From: Dirofilaria immitis | Taxonomy: Eukaryota; Nematoda; Chromadorea; Rhabditida; Onchocercidae | Assembly (NCBI GenBank): GCA_024305405.1 | Contig: JAKNDB010000092.1 | Span: 3,439,501 to 3,503,500, forward strand | Length of the DNA: 64,000 nucleotides | Direction: 5' to 3' | In this document: positions 12,453 to 35,520 of the stretch, in pieces | Numbering within the stretch: the first letter of the stretch is position 1 | Layout: the number at the start of each line of letters is the position of its first letter | Translations under genes and position numbers: made by a program | The notes under the pieces: model-generated | What the model was told of the DNA's origin: nothing | The model's database searches: none | What the model saw: only the letters and a program-made list of their open reading frames with translations

Positions 12453-15400
12453 AAAATTTTTGATTCATTATTTTTAAGTTCATTATAGAAATCAAATTCA
12501 AATCTAATGGAAAACTAAATTTTACAAAAGAGATTTAAAGATAATTTTTTACTATTACTGATATGCTTTTTTAATTTATATTGAGCAATTATGACTTGTT
12601 AATTCAAATGTCCATTTATGATTTGTTATTAAATTTAAAAATTATTACTAAAATTACTTCTTTTGATTTTTGCTTCCTTTGATAAAAGCAAAAATTCATA
12701 TCAAAAGAATTCAACTTCATTTTGTCTTTTTCATTACTTTATTTTCAATTCTATCAAAAATGTAATTTAAATTAAAATTCGAGAAAAAATAAGTAAAAAA
12801 ATTGATGAAAATTAAAAAGAAGGAAATTATATTGTAAAGATTTCAAAATAATAATAATAATAATATATAATAATAAATGACGTAATAATAATAAATAAAA
12901 TAGCAATTAAATCCAATGATAATGTTTTAGAAATGATAATAAATTGTAATAATGAAGAACAATAAAATCATTCCAACATTTTTACTATAAGATGTGCATT
13001 TGTAGTGAAATAAGTTTGAGGTGCATCATCGATAAGGCACTGCTGAATACACTTATGCCAATATCGTGAGCTGTTCGTAAATACAGCAATTAATTAACTT
13101 CTCGTAATTTTTTTCTTCATTTTTAAAGTGATTAATTTGTTGCGAAATCTTTGATCAGAATTTTCAATATTTATCATTTATTTAAATTTTATCATCGTTA
13201 ATTTTTGGCATTATATTCTTCTATTTATATAATTTAATAATTCCAAAATCACTAAATAGTCAATTTTTATCAATGAAATGATTTGATAAGATAATATTTA
13301 AATTTTTTCTTTTGTAAAATATTACTTAATAGATTCTTATATTATATCGATCAACAATTAAATATTCATTGATAATTTTTGAAATGAATATGTTAGCTCC
13401 AGTGAACTGATAATAATTATTGCATTCACAATATAATCAAAGAATAAATTTAAGATTGAAAAACAGAACGAAATTTTAGAAGGAAATAATCAAGCACTGA
13501 TCAAATATTTTAATAATTACTAAGATTCAAGAAAGAGAAATTTTTAGAATATCTTGCTAGCGATCAATCGAATTTCATTAATATTCCAAAGCTCATAATA
13601 AAGTTTTACTAAATTTTTAAAAATGAAAAAAATGAAACATTTGATTTTCTCCAATGCTTGTTCCATATTATGCATTATAATAATTAATCGCGTTTTAATT
13701 GTTTAACGATAAATATTATCCAATACTTGAGAAGAATCAAAAATTTGATATTTAAAATAAATCGAAAAAATTGATACTTAGAATGGATCAAAAGAATTTC
13801 TTCCTCATATCATTTTTTTCATCAATAAAACGTTTAATCACGCTGAAGAGAAATAAAGGAAATAATAGATAAATAGATAAGTAAGATAATAAAACAATGA
13901 TAAAAGATTAGCAAAGATAATGAGACGACTATTTGAGGGTTTTTATTAGTCATTTCCAAAAGATATTACAATCAATCGTAATTAGTACTGAGAATAATCA
14001 GTATTAAATAAATGAGAAGTTTTGATATTTAATAATCTATCCTATGGAAAAAATAAAAGTAGTACCAACTGACCTTTGTTTTCCTAATCGTTTGATTTCA
14101 AACGATAATGTCAATCATTGCAATCATTTTCCCTTTTATCTTTCTCCTCTCTCTCCTGTCTTCTATTTGAAAAGTCTTAAAATTAGAAAAAATATATGAA
14201 AATTAAACCGAAACATTTACGTATTATCATTTTAGATTATATGATATTATCATATATCAAGAGATGATATGTTGCCGTCATGTTATTAGCAAAAAACTCT
14301 TGCAGTAAAACTTGGACTACCAAGAAAAAGAAAAAAGAAAGAGATGAAAATTGACTAACATTTTAAAATTCCACCGAGATAAATAAATGAAAATTTTTTC
14401 TTTTGATTTTGATTAGCTATTGTTAATATGTAATTTAAAATCCCATAAAAAATATGATTTATATAAATTAAACTTAGCCGATGACGCCTAATCATTAATC
14501 ACTTCATCACCAAGGGCAAGCTTTTAGCTTGCTTTCAATCAATTTATCTTAGGTGGCAAAAATTTTAAACAATCAATAACCAGTCGCTTGGAATGTGTAG
14601 AAAGTTAATTCCTACTGTCAATAATACTTCACGCCTCAAATAATCTTTACTGATTTCTATGGATCAATAAACGAGATTTTTTTCATTTTTTTGTTTATAA
14701 ATTATTACCTTGCTTATAATTTTACTTATAGTGCTGATCTCATTAATAATCAATTGCCATACAATTAGATTAACTATTATGTTCTCCAATTATCTTGGAA
14801 TGAGTTTAAAAATGCTTCCATTTCCCTAAACAAACTTAAAATAATGTCTAACATATTTCCAGTTTTTAAAATAAATATTAAATTACCATAAATATGTTTT
14901 CAATTTTTCATCTCTTAAAGTATTCCTATTATTTCCAATCAGATAAAACAATGAATAACCTAATAATTATCATTAATTTTAGAAAAATTTTTTAAAAAGA
15001 AAGCATTCAAGAAAGAAAAAACTATCTTGTCTAATTATTATTTATACCATTATCAGTTTCATATTTCGCTTTTTTCTTGAACAGCAAAAAGAAAGACCTA
15101 ATTTTAATATTTTAAAGTGTGCTAGAAAAAGATTTCCGAAAATATCAATTTTATACAAAGAAATAATAATATATTTTAAAGGTAATACAATAATTATTAT
15201 CTGTGAATACAATATTTATTGAATTATATAATTGTTGCTTTATCAAAGAAAAATTGGAAGAAAACATTGTTTCATTTCAGCTTGGGAAGATTTTAAAATG
15301 AAAGAATATCAAATGACAAATTATTTGATTTAAATTTCGTCAACCAAACTTCTATAACAATGATTACAGCCGCTTCGAAGAGCAAAATGATTAATATCAG

Positions 15401-18400
15401 ATTTCACTGATCATATACATCTACACAAGCATTTTCATTTCTTATCTGCCTCCTCTCTTTTTTTGAAATAACTTAAAAATTTTTAAAAGATAAAGGAAGT
15501 AAATATCAGTTAAAATCAGCTATTCATAGTTCTGGATAACCATCGGTAGTTTTATTTCGTTTTTTGAAACAATAATTTAAAAAATAAGTTGCTATGTAAA
15601 AGATTTTTGTTCTCCGCTGTCAGTGATTCTTTTTTTGATGAAAAGAAATATTGAAATATAATTAAAAATGAAAAAAATTTAAAAATTAGTAAAGTAAGTA
15701 AATAACAAATATGGCATGAAAATACGTTCCATAAATGCTTTAGCATTTGACAAAAGCAAATATTTAATAAAATTAATATGGAGGTGCATAAAGTCAAAAG
15801 AAATAAACAAAGTGATAAAATTAAATAGCAGGAACTTGTAATAAATTCAAAACTTTAGAAAAAGAAGGAAAATTAATAAAATATGGGGCAAAGAAATTTA
15901 ATTGCTATTCCAAGAATGAATAAGTGTTCGGAAAATATAAGGAAATATAATTGATAAACTGTGAATTCTCCATTTGTTGATCGACTCGATCAATTTTAAC
16001 AAGTTGATATAAATATATCTGAAAATATCTGCTACGTATATTAATTAATTGATAATGAAAGCTTTATAATTAGAAGAAATATTACTATTTAATTAACTTT
16101 TAAATAGTGAATGAGATATTTTACAGTAATTAAAATAATCGAATTACTATTTATCATTTCATTATTTCTGCGAATAATCGGCCATTGCTTTTCAAAATTT
16201 AGGAAAAGCGTAATAATTTCCAATTTATCCTTGCCATAATTTTTATAAAAGCTTCAAAATTTAAAAGCATTAATTCTATTTTTATGAATTGTTCTTGTCT
16301 TCTATTTGAATTTTGTAATATGAATTATGTAATGAATTTAAAATCACTAATAAATGGCTTCGAAAAAAGTGATTTTTCAATTTAAAGCAAAAAGCTTTTA
16401 ATACATCGAATAATTTCTAATATTATAAAATCGAATGTAATAAAACTGGAAAAATCTTTTTATTATCGTTGTTATTAATATATCGGTATTAATTCGTTAA
16501 TTAATGTTTATCAATTCATATTTGATTTTTCTTATTTACTTTCATAGACCGGAAGAATCAAAATGAATATCTAAAAAGTATTTTCAATTGCATTTTTCAA
16601 TTAATTTTTGTAGGAAAAATAAAATTTTTTCAATTTGTCTTTGCAAAATATTGCCATATAAATAATAATAATAATTAAAATTTTTATCTGTATCGAATTT
16701 GAAAACTTGTTTTAAGAAAACTCTATTTTTTTTTTTTTAAATAAACAAATAAATGATATGTGAGAAAAAATGATGACTATGAAATGGATAAAATATAATT
16801 GTCACGATATCACGGTAATAATTAAAATTTTGCTATTTTAATTCAAACTTATTTTTATAAATAAATTTATTTCTATATTTCTATAATTTATAATACAAAT
16901 TTTTGAAATGAAATAAAATTTAAGAGATTTTTACATATTCTTCGGGCCTATTATTGTTGAATAATTTTTACGAACGAAAATTAGTTAGAAAAAATGAGTA
17001 TCCATCGAAGCTATTCATTGTTGTCTTATTCCGAATTAAATTAAAATAAAAATTGATGAGATAATAAACTTTGAAAAAATTTATTATCGCATGTTTGTAT
17101 GTATGGTTCATCTATTAATTCGTTGTTTGATTGAGTTCCATAAGTAATAAAATATTTAGATTAATAATCACAAATTTAAATATAGAGATGGGAATAATTC
17201 AAAACAGACACCGCCCTTTGAAAAATTAAAGAATGAAAATAATAATTTCATTGTTTTTGAATTTAAATATAAACTTAAAACGAAATTAAAAGCCAAATGT
17301 AAAAATGACAGATAAGCGAACTATAAAAATTCATTGATATTATTTAAAACATTAGTAATTAATCTGTTCCTGATATAATTTTAGTAATATCATTGCAGAA
17401 GAAAGCAATTTATTATATTTAAGCTTAAAACTGTTTTAAATATTAGAATATCGAATGTATTAAAATATTTGGCTAATTAATCTTTTATTTATCTTTATCC
17501 ACCCTGTTTTATATGTTCATTTCCACTTATTTGTTTGTATTATTACATATTTTAGTGGTTTCATAATTAAATTTTAAAAGAGTTTATTTTAACAAAACCG
17601 AACAAAATTATTCGTATTATATATTGAATCAGAAATGAATAAATATTTCTTTTTATTAGCTACAATTCAAATATTATATTTCATCATAACTGAAAAATGC
17701 CTTCCTATGAATAAATAAATAAACAAAATATATGTAATCAGTAATAATACCTTAATACGGACAATTCTTTTAATAAGTAAAAAAACACAAGACTTAAAAT
17801 TTTCTGCCTGCGAGAATTTAAATACTTGCGAGAATTCAAAAATATCTCTATAAGAAATATTTTTCATTTTTTAAATTTTAAGTTAAAAATCAAGTATTCC
17901 ATTACTATATTCATCTTTTCCATTATTATTAACTATTTCTTCATCATTTCGTGTAATTGAATTCCATCCAAATTAGTCGTCCAAAAATAATTTGACAAAA
18001 ATAACGAATTCGATTTTATTATTGTCGTTTATTTACTAACTTTCCAATTTTGGCTGAATAAAACTTTGCAAAAAATTTTTTAATTTTCAATTAGAAAATT
18101 TGTTATAATTTGAATTAATAAACGAAAAGTTATTTGAATGAATAAAAAAATAAAATAAATATGTCATCACAAATGTAAATTCTAAGAGAAAAATAAGACG
18201 AAATAAGTTGATAATGGCACATTTCCTAAATTTTTATGAAACAGACTATTATCAGTTTGTTATCCATTTAATTCAATTCATTGATATCAAGTTATCGATA
18301 ACTCCTCACGTATTAAATAATTATAGAATTTTTAAGAATTTTCATAACCTGGATAATGAATTAATTGAGAATATTGAGTCTTCAGTTCATTTATTCGATT

Positions 18401-21400
18401 TTTTATTTCAATTATTATCTCATTGATTTGATTTTTCTAATCTTTTCGTCTCATTTATTTAGCCTTTCCTGCTGATAAATTTTTATTTCATTTCCTCAAT
18501 TCTCGCCATGAATAAATAATTCGATTTCTCATTTCAACTTTTATTTCGTTTGTTCCGTTGTTAAAAAAATTTTTTTGTATGATTAATGAAAATATTTCTA
18601 ATGTTAATAATTAGATGTTAATAATTAATTACGGTATATTTAAGTATTATTTATATTTTCACAATTACATATTGTTGAATTTGATATTCGTAATGCATTA
18701 CAAAAATACCAATATATAGGCAAAAGGCATATATTTAAAATAATATTCAACATAACCTTTTCAAAATTCTTTTGTAAATAATTACGAGATTAAAATGATT
18801 TATAACAAAAATTTTGAAATTGGAATTTTTTTGATCCCTCATTTTCTCATTTGGTCTTATTTTCTTATGGAATTTTTGTCAAAATAAAAAAAATATATAA
18901 ATTTAATGCTTAAATTAATTATCAATACAATGAAAAGAATTTTTTAATTCTATTTTTTGCTGCGTTTTTGTATATTTTTGCTAAAATATATTTAGAAATT
19001 AATAATCTAAAAAATTAATAATAGAAAAGAGAGATTCTTTTTTTTTATTTTCTTTTTCCTTTTCCTTTTCTTCTCTTTTTCCTTTCTTCTTTTTGTATTT
19101 TTGCCAAAATTTGAATTAAATTTCGTATTTAAAATATTTTTAATAAAAAGAAATTTTTTTATTCTCTCTTCCTTTCTATTATTTTTCCATATTTTTGTCA
19201 CAATGCATTTGAAATTTAATGCCCAAAATAATTGTTAACAAAAAAAACTAAGAAGTTATCAATTGTCAACAATATTACATATATTATAAGCATTAATGGC
19301 GTATCACAAATAAGCAAATTATTATAGAAATGTAATCAGTAATAATAATAACAAGGGTATGTGTGAAATAATAAATATATAAAAATAATACACGCAAAAA
19401 ATTAGAGCTATTGGTTTAATTATCGTATTAGACATATCCGTATTTGTCAACTGATAAGTATCAAATTTGATGATGATTTGTTAACCAATACAATATAAGA
19501 TCAGTCATTTGAGAAATATGAAACGAAATATGTAAAGATAGGATGAAAAAAGAAGGAAATGATAAAAGATAAATTAAAATAGAGTGAATTTTCAAAATAA
19601 AATAGCTGGTTTATCTATTGATTTATCAATCTTTTAAACATATCAGAATCAAATACGATCGTCACAACAATAGGCCAATGATAACGAATAAAATGAACTT
19701 TCGTTCATGCCAGTTATTCATTTGTTCTAAATCTCAAATATTTCCAACTTAAGTGTGAAAATATTTTTTAAGCAATGATTGAAAATTTCCGATGTTTTAT
19801 TGTCGTTATTTTTCCCTTCTGTCTTTTATTCTAATCAATAATCGATTAGTTTAAAATTTTTCGAAATTCCAAAAAAATTTGGATATTATCAAATTAAAAA
19901 ACGAGGAGGAAAAAAGATTTAGAATAATAAAATTGGCTTTTAACTAATTATAATTTATTTTTCTTATTAAATTGAATTTACTTAATTAATTGTGTATTTA
20001 TGGTTTTTTTAGTCATTATGGAAATTATTAATTATCACTATAATTCGTTTAACAGTTTTTTGCTATTTATATATCAAGAGTACAACAAGAAATTTTTTGA
20101 GAAACATTTTCTTTTTCTTTGTTAAAAAAATTTAGGTTATACCACTCCACTTTCTTTTACTTTGATTTTTATCAAATTCTCCAAACAAAACATTTTTATG
20201 TCCATTTTTTAAAATAGTTCAGTATTCGTTCCAAATAAAACATATTTGAATTTTTCCCCAACTGTTTATAAAAATACGATTCAGTTAAGATGTATAATAT
20301 TTCAGTTTTTCTTCATTGAAATTATTTGTTTGATTTTAAGTTCTATCACTTTTTTTAAAATTTAGGTTATATCATTCCATTTTCTTTCATCCCGATTTTT
20401 ATCAAATTTTTAAAAAATATTTATATTTTTACTTTTTTTCAAAATAGTCCAGTATACCAAAAATAAAATACATTATTTCATTTAAATTCTTCGTAATTTT
20501 TATTTTATTTTTGCAGTGATAATTAAATTTTCAATAACAAATTATTTGTTACTTGAAGTCAATTTTTTTATAATACATATTTAAAATGTGACAAATTTTT
20601 AATTTCTTATTTATCATTTAAAATTAAGAAATAGATTCAAAAAATTCCTCAAGTAGAACTAATATTATGATTTATTTCGGGAAATTACTTTGACCGAGAA
20701 CTTTATTAAACATTATTATTAGAAATTAATATTATTTTGAATATCAATCTGTATAATTACTCAAGTGCTTACTCTGTTATAACTTATTAAAAAAAAATAA
20801 ATCGATAATTATTCAATGGCAGAATCCTTTTGATAAATTTGTTAAGTTAGTACTTATTTAAAAGAATTAAATTCATTCATCGTTCTTACGAAGGAAAATT
20901 TAAGCATTTATTTTTAATATATCTGTTCGCTTGGTAAAGTTTTAAATAAAATTTTCTGTTATTTGGTTATTTACACATAAAAATGGATTACAATTTTTAC
21001 GCATAAAACAGGAAAATAATGTAATTTAAAAAATAAAACAAAGCGCATTAATTTGTTTTTTTTATTCTTATTTTTTAATTTCAAAAAAAACGCGAAAAAT
21101 TTTATTTTAATTTAATGAAAAATTTTAACTCGTCAAAAATAATAGTATATAATAGGTACATCATATAATTACTGTAGTCATTTCAAGCGTACGTACATCA
21201 ATAGCTTTTACGATCTAAATAATTTAATAATTGATGCGTTAATGTTTTTTATTTGATAATATTATTGTTATTAATTATTTTATTTTTATTAATTATATTT
21301 ACTTTAATTTTTATTAATTATATGTATATACATATATGTATATTTATTTTTAGATATTTGCAATAAAATTAAAATCTTTTGTTATAATTTTTTTAAATAA

Positions 21401-21656
21401 ATCCATAATTAATTTCGGTAATTAATTAATCTATTTTGCTATGAAATCTTTACCAAATGAAAAGGAATTAAATTTAAATAACTTCTTACTTAGTTTTTCT
21501 ATTTTTTAAAATAATTTTACAACTTTTTCCTATTTCATATAATTTTGCATAGATTTTGAAGAAAAAAAATGCATAAAATAAAAATTGATAATAATAATAA
21601 TAATATTCTTTCCTTGCACAAATTTTACAAAGTAATAATGCACCTTTAATTCATGC

Positions 21657-21687
<31 letters not shown>

Positions 21688-23160
21688 TGCAATTCATTAT
21701 TGAAGTATATAAATGCATGCACGCATGCATGCATTACTGATTTTTGCTATTTCAAATTTCCAACTTCATTCAATTAAATCATTATTTCGATTATACTGAA
21801 GCTAATAACGAAATAAAATATATGTTTCTGTTAAAAGTTTCTTTAAAAATGCAAGAAAATTTAAAAATTACCAGCACAAAGTTTTTTATTTTTAATTTTT
21901 AACTTTTTCTTTCATTTATTGTTTGAGGTTTTGATTATACAAAAAGAAAGATTTAACTAAAAGTGTTAAAGATAAATATGTTAATGACAGGAAAAATGCT
22001 AACCGACTTCAGTCTTCTCCATAAGTTTAAAATAATCTTTCATCTTTTTCATTTCAATATTATAATATGTACATATCCCAACTTATCATTTTGTATATGC
22101 TATTACGTATACGACAATATCTAAATGACGTATGTACACGTATGAATGGCGTAGCGTTGTATTCATTCCCAAAATGTCATAAAAATACATGCACTCAACC
22201 ACAGCCATTTGTTTTTTAATAAAACTTATCGAATCAACTAGAAAAGTAGATGATGGAAGAGACTATCAATTGTGTTACCAAGTATTACTTTTTCTTTTCC
22301 AAAAATTTCTTTGTTTATTTACATAATTGTTTACTTTATTTATTTATGCACATATTTCACATGCCAAATTAAATTAGCTAATCTATTATTTATCTTTGTT
22401 TGTTTGTTTACTTATTAGTCACTTCACAGTCTGATCATTTTTAATTTATTAAATTACTTATTCCAATTAGATATTTTCACCATTATCTCTTTAATCGAAT
22501 ATGCCCATTTGCTTATTTGCTTAATCCAATTTGTTTATCTATTTTCATTTTCTGCCCCATTCGAAAAATTGAAGACAATAACTTTCTTCATCATTAATCA
22601 TTCTATTGACGCAGATGGATATTATCACTTTCCTCCGTTTCTTCTCATCCTTGTGTCTTCATTTTGAAGAGAAAACTGGTCTCGACAAGATTTATAGAAA
22701 TGATTTCAGTTGTTCATATCATTTTCAAGTATGATAAAAATTTTGTGAGAATCATTGACAAGTCCAGCTCTATTCGATTGCCTTAATCACCTGCCATAAT
22801 TAATTCCATTACCACTTTTATTCCATTCTCATGACATTTTACTTCTTCTATTTCTGCACTTCATCATTTCGAACAAATAATTCATTACCGAAACATATTA
22901 AGCTTATCAGTTCATTTTACCACATATCGTATTTGCACAGGCAAAACTTTAATTTCATCTGTTTATTTTTAAATTTTTAATCATATCACGAAAATATGAA
23001 TAATAGTTATTGTTTTAATCTAAATGATAATTCATTTTATAATATTATTACATATATTTGTTCACTGCATTCGATTAATATTTGTTTACATTTATTATTT
23101 GTTGTTTATTTCACATTAATCGATATTGCATACTTCTTAGAGTAAATATATTTCTTCACT
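12453..23160. other. about 10.7 kb without a recognisable gene
   Basis: AT-rich DNA with no supportable exon on either strand. Short open frames near 15552-15797, 17667-17867, 18208-18426 and 19007-19201 have the Ile/Phe/Asn/Lys composition expected by chance and no splice-site or motif support. Small (AAT)n and poly-A/T tracts occur (for example 12846-12896). Regulatory sequence for either flanking gene could lie here, but nothing specific is visible. Confidence 0.6.
21663..21735. repeat. (AT)n microsatellite followed by ATGCATGC-type alternating repeat
   Basis: A run of about 13 AT units at 21663-21688 is followed at about 21712-21735 by an alternating purine-pyrimidine tract made of GCATGC/ATGCAT units. 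Simple-sequence DNA; no gene overlaps it. Confidence 0.85.
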
Positions 23161-23178
23161 TTTTTCTTTTTTTTAAGA
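23160..23178 (+). promoter_or_regulatory. candidate spliced-leader acceptor before the Gln-rich gene
   Basis: A long pyrimidine tract (CTTTTTTCTTTTTTTTAAG, ending at 23177) stands three bases before the ATG at 23181. A strong 3' splice site with no upstream exon in sight, this close to a start codon, is the usual sign of nematode trans-splicing. Confidence 0.5.
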
Positions 23179-23180
23179 TA

Positions 23181-31245
<8,065 letters not shown>

Positions 31246-33325
31246 GTATGTTTTGCATTAAGAGTTTCATTTCCACCTATAATTATCACTAAATTTCTTT
31301 TTAATTATTAAAGTGCAAGCAATTTTTCTATTGGAACACATTTTACTGATAATTTGCGAAAGTAAACATGCTAATTAAGTAATAAATAGTGATAAACATT
31401 TATCAAATATAAATTGGATTTGATTACACTAATATCTCGAATTATTATTTCATTTCTTTTAGATTGACTGCTATTCACATAAATTGCTAACATTTCCAAA
31501 AAGATAAATCAAATAATTAACAAGAAAAAAGCAAAAAAATTGTAAATCAAATAATTAATCATTGCAAAATTTACAAGTAGGAAAAACTAAAAAAATGTGA
31601 ATTTTTCGAAAAATTAATTTATATTCCAATTAATTTTTTCAGGAACTAAAATGGATTGAAATAATGAATCATTATTTGATCATTTATCGATAAGCTTTAT
31701 TAGTGTTTTGTTTGCAATAAGATGGGAAGTTGATGCAAACTAAAATTGATAATTATCACAACTATTGTAATTTTAAAATTAATGAATGGTACCGTGAAAT
31801 ATCAGATAATTTAAAAATGACATCTTATTGATGTTGCATGTTGCTACGGTTAATTGTTAAATTTTATCCAATTATTTTTGAAATTTTATACAAACAAATG
31901 ATAACTGAAAAAAGGCTTTTAATATTGATTGTTAAATGATTTTAATAAATTTTTCTATAATTAAAATCTATAATGTATCATTTACATTTTTAATACCATA
32001 ACCAAATATATTAATAATTGGAGATTATGCAAAAATTAAGTAAAAACTTTTTGTAAACAGAACGTCAAATTCTTTAGTCTAAAATACTTTTGGCTACTAA
32101 AATGCTACTACTCTGTCAAATTGTAAAATAGTAAGATATAACTGAATTTATACTGAAAAATTTGATATATGTTAATTTGTACAAAAAGATACCGTATCGT
32201 CATGTTTTATCTTGTCATGCTATTCAAAATTGGTCGAAATCTCATTTCATAATATCAAATTGAAATGAAAATCTTACTTGCTAAATTTTTAGAATGCGAA
32301 TATTGTAATTTTAACCTTTTTCCTTTAAACTAAATATTTCCATTTTCATTTCAATGCATTTTGAGAATTGATCATAACATACATCGAATACAATTGAATG
32401 AATCTTTTTCGCAAATATTCGTTAAATGAAACAGAAAAAAAAAACTGATATCGTGCCGTCTTAATTTTTTTAAAAGAATAAGAAAAGTTGTATCACATAA
32501 ATTTATTTATTTTTATGAAATTAAAATTAATGAAAAATAAAAGTAATGTGAGAAAAATTAAAAAGTATTAAATAAATAAAATATTCATTCTTCTAGTAAA
32601 AATTAGCATAAATGGCTAATTTTTAATGAAAACTTTAATTTCATGCAAAAACTTGTTTCAAAAATTTCTTATGTTGCTAAATAATAATAAAATGTTTAAA
32701 GAAACGATATTTGAGACATTTTTCAATAAATGTTTAAGTGAGTTCGATCGGTTCTGAAAAATTTTCTCTTCTTATCAAATTTAATTGTAGGAGTATAAAA
32801 ATTGAATGAATGCTTTTAGCTTATCCCAATCTTTATTTTTAAATTTCTTGAAATAGATGAATCTCACAAGATTGAATGCATATTTATTTTGATTGAACAA
32901 TAATTTCTGATGTCGAATGTCGAATATGGTAGAAATAATAGAATTTGACTTACATGAAATTGAAGAAATGTAACAAAATTTCTGCGCTTCAATAACTTCT
33001 AATTTTGAACCGATTTTTCGCTTTTAATTTAAACACGTTGATATATTCCCAGAAAATTCTTTTAAATCAAATATCACTTACCCTTTTAGATCACAAACGA
33101 TTTCACTTAAATTTTGCAAAAAAATTTTTTCTACTTCAAAATTTTTTACACACAAAATTTTTTACTCATTTGCCCATCTACATATTCGATTATGTTTTTA
33201 ATTTTATTTAAGCACACAAATTATTTAAACCAAACAGTCGACGTATTCAAACTCATGTCATCGTACTCTATACTCACCTTAAAATATTTTTCTGCTTTTC
33301 AACTTTCATTTTGAATAAAACTGTT
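31246..33325. other. intergenic, no gene seen
   Basis: Region between the Gln-rich gene and the next plus-strand gene. AT-rich with no supportable exon. The open frames at 33005-33314 overlap the 5' flank of the next gene and lack motif or splice support. Confidence 0.6.
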
Positions 33326-33341
33326 TTTTTCTTTTTTCTAG
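33326..33341 (+). promoter_or_regulatory. candidate spliced-leader acceptor of the small membrane-protein gene
   Basis: Pyrimidine tract TTTTTTCTTTTTTCTAG ends at 33341, 64 bases before the first in-frame ATG (33406). An in-frame TAG at 33379-33381 limits the coding sequence to the ATG at 33406 and leaves 33342-33405 as 5' leader. Confidence 0.45.
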
Positions 33342-33405
33342 CAAAAAATATCCTCTGAACAATTCCTTCATCTTTTATTAGACCGTATTTTGTTTAAGGT
33401 CACTA

Positions 33406-35520
33406 ATGGCAGAAAATTTCCATGCGGAAGCTTTAGTGTTGATGGTACTTACCTATGTAATCTTGATCATTATCATTTTACGCACTGTACTTATGCTTTG
33501 CCAATATACGTTCAAAAGTGATCAGATTAAACGAGCTGTGGTATGATCTTTTACTGAATATTTCAATAATATCAAAATTAAAGTTTCCTTTGAAAATTTC
33601 AAATCACATAGTTAACCAAATCATATTTCGTAAGTAATTATAGAAAAGTAATTGAAATCTGATAAATTAAAATTTTTTAAAATATGAATTAGAATTTTCT
33701 TAATAACGATTGATGCAGAAATAAGTAATAATTGCTTAATAATATTCGTTATGACTAGCGTATTTTAAAAGCGATAAATCATAATGAGACCGGAAATAAC
33801 TTAAAAGTGAAAATCGGTCTCTAAATTATATTAATAAGCTTAACTGATAATAGAATCTTATCTCCGAACTTCCTGACTTGATGAATCGGAAGAATACATA
33901 GGTCATTTTTTCCTCTTCTAATCGACATTTGCAGAATAGCAATTTTTATAAACCAAAATTATTCTCCAGCTAAATAATAAAATTTAGCGGTTTCGATGGT
34001 ATCAAAAAGCATTGTGCTGTACTTTCTGAAAGAAATATAATACATTTAATAATCAAATAATTCGAGTAAAGTTACTGATAATGAGTGATAAGCTTTAAAT
34101 TCTCTTATCTGAAATATTTCTCTCCTTCAGGAAAGACGATCTTTGTCACTTCAAAAAGTGATAAGTGTAAAATCAGATGAAAACAAGCAAAATTCGAATC
34201 GAAATCAATCATTGTCCACTCACAAAAATAATCATGAATATCATGAAAGACCATCAAAGTAATAATCATATAACAGCAATCGTTATTACCATTATTAAAA
34301 TTGTTAAAATGATAATTTTTTAAAAATTTTCTTCAAAACATCACAATTGTAATTAATTATAGAAGTTTATCCGTTTCTAAAAACATCAAAGAATTCCATC
34401 TAAAGAAAGCAAATTCATTCATCCTGTTGCCAAACAAGGTATTTATTTCAAAATTTTAAAAGATTTAATATAAAGTAAGAATAAAATTATATCTAAAATT
34501 ATTAAAATAACCATAGCCTTAATGACAAATTATTCAACATCGATTTACATTTACAAAGCCAATAAACATTAGTGAATTATTCGCAGTCTTTTTTAATTAA
34601 TAAATTTCAAATTTTGTCGAAACAAATAGGAAAAAACAAAAATTTGCAAAAAAGATATTAATGAGGGAAGATGTATAATTTCATTTCTTAAGAATATAGC
34701 TTAAGTGAAAATTGAGTTTCTAGTAGGCAGAGAAAATCATGTATCTGAAATAATTATCGCAAAATGGGGCAGGAAATTCCCTTGATAATCAATCGATGGT
34801 CAGGGAATTCTCCAAATGATCAGTCGATGAAAACGGAATTCTCCTAATGACTAGTGACATAGATAAAATTTGATACTATATTAATTTATCTGTAAAAACG
34901 AGAAATGTGAGAAAGATTGCTTTCATTGGAAAATTTTAAAATGAAAGAAATAAATTTGCAGCCTCTTCAAGCATGTCATCAATCGTAACACAATTTCATC
35001 AGGGACGAACAAACGACGGTAAACAAAAACATAAATTGCAGATGACAATAATGAAAAAATAATGATGATTATTTATTTCCATTATTTTCAATTATTTAGA
35101 ACTAATTTATTCTGATAACAGTGATAGGTAGAAATACCTGTCACATAAATGAAAAAATTATTAAAAATTGCAATATCTTTACAGTTATCCATCGAAAAGA
35201 AATGATCGCTTCATAAATTTTATGTGACCTTAAATTTTAAATCCTATTTCAAAAAAACGAAGGTTATAAGCTGAAGAAAAATCAAATGAATAATGAACTC
35301 TTACAGAGTTGAATAACTGATTCGAAATTTTGATCAATTTAAATCAATATTCAAAATTCATCCTAATAAATGTCTTTTTTCATTTTAAGATGATTCGTTT
35401 TGGCAACATTCATTTCAAGAAAGTGAGTTAAGCAAGGAGAGTACAACGATACCAAATACATCAGCTTATGGAATGCGAAAAATTGGCAAAAAGTTTATAT
35501 CGAGTAAAAAGAAAGAATAG
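33406..35520 (+). CDS. small single-pass membrane protein with basic/Ser-rich tail (unknown function)
   Basis: Not recognised by family. Five exons: 33406-33540, 34131-34258, 34363-34438, 34962-35018, 35390-35520. The N-terminus has about eight residues (MAENFHAE), then a strongly hydrophobic segment to about residue 38 containing VLMVLTYVILIIIILRTVL, typical of a signal anchor. The remaining ~135 residues are hydrophilic and rich in Ser, Lys, Asn and Gln, ending KKFISSKKKE. Exon 3 ends in the wrong phase for exon 4 as given. Adding one A to the A5 run at 34379-34383 repairs the phase and turns exon 3 into a Lys/Ser-rich stretch (KHQRIPSKESKFIHPVAKQ) continuous in style with its neighbours. 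Predicted length 175 residues. It is convergent with the DSCC1 gene. An alternative is an early stop at 34259-34261 if the second intron is retained. Confidence 0.6.
34771..34862 (+). repeat. short degenerate tandem repeat in an intron
   Basis: Three related units of about 31-34 bp sharing GGAATTCTCCWAATGA / TCGATG-like cores (near 34771, 34803 and 34836), inside intron 3 of the small membrane-protein gene. Imperfect; no function evident. Confidence 0.45.

Noticed and set aside
13018..13085. Locally less AT-rich patch with a 16-residue frame
   Set aside because: Too short, stops in every frame, no recognisable RNA or protein.
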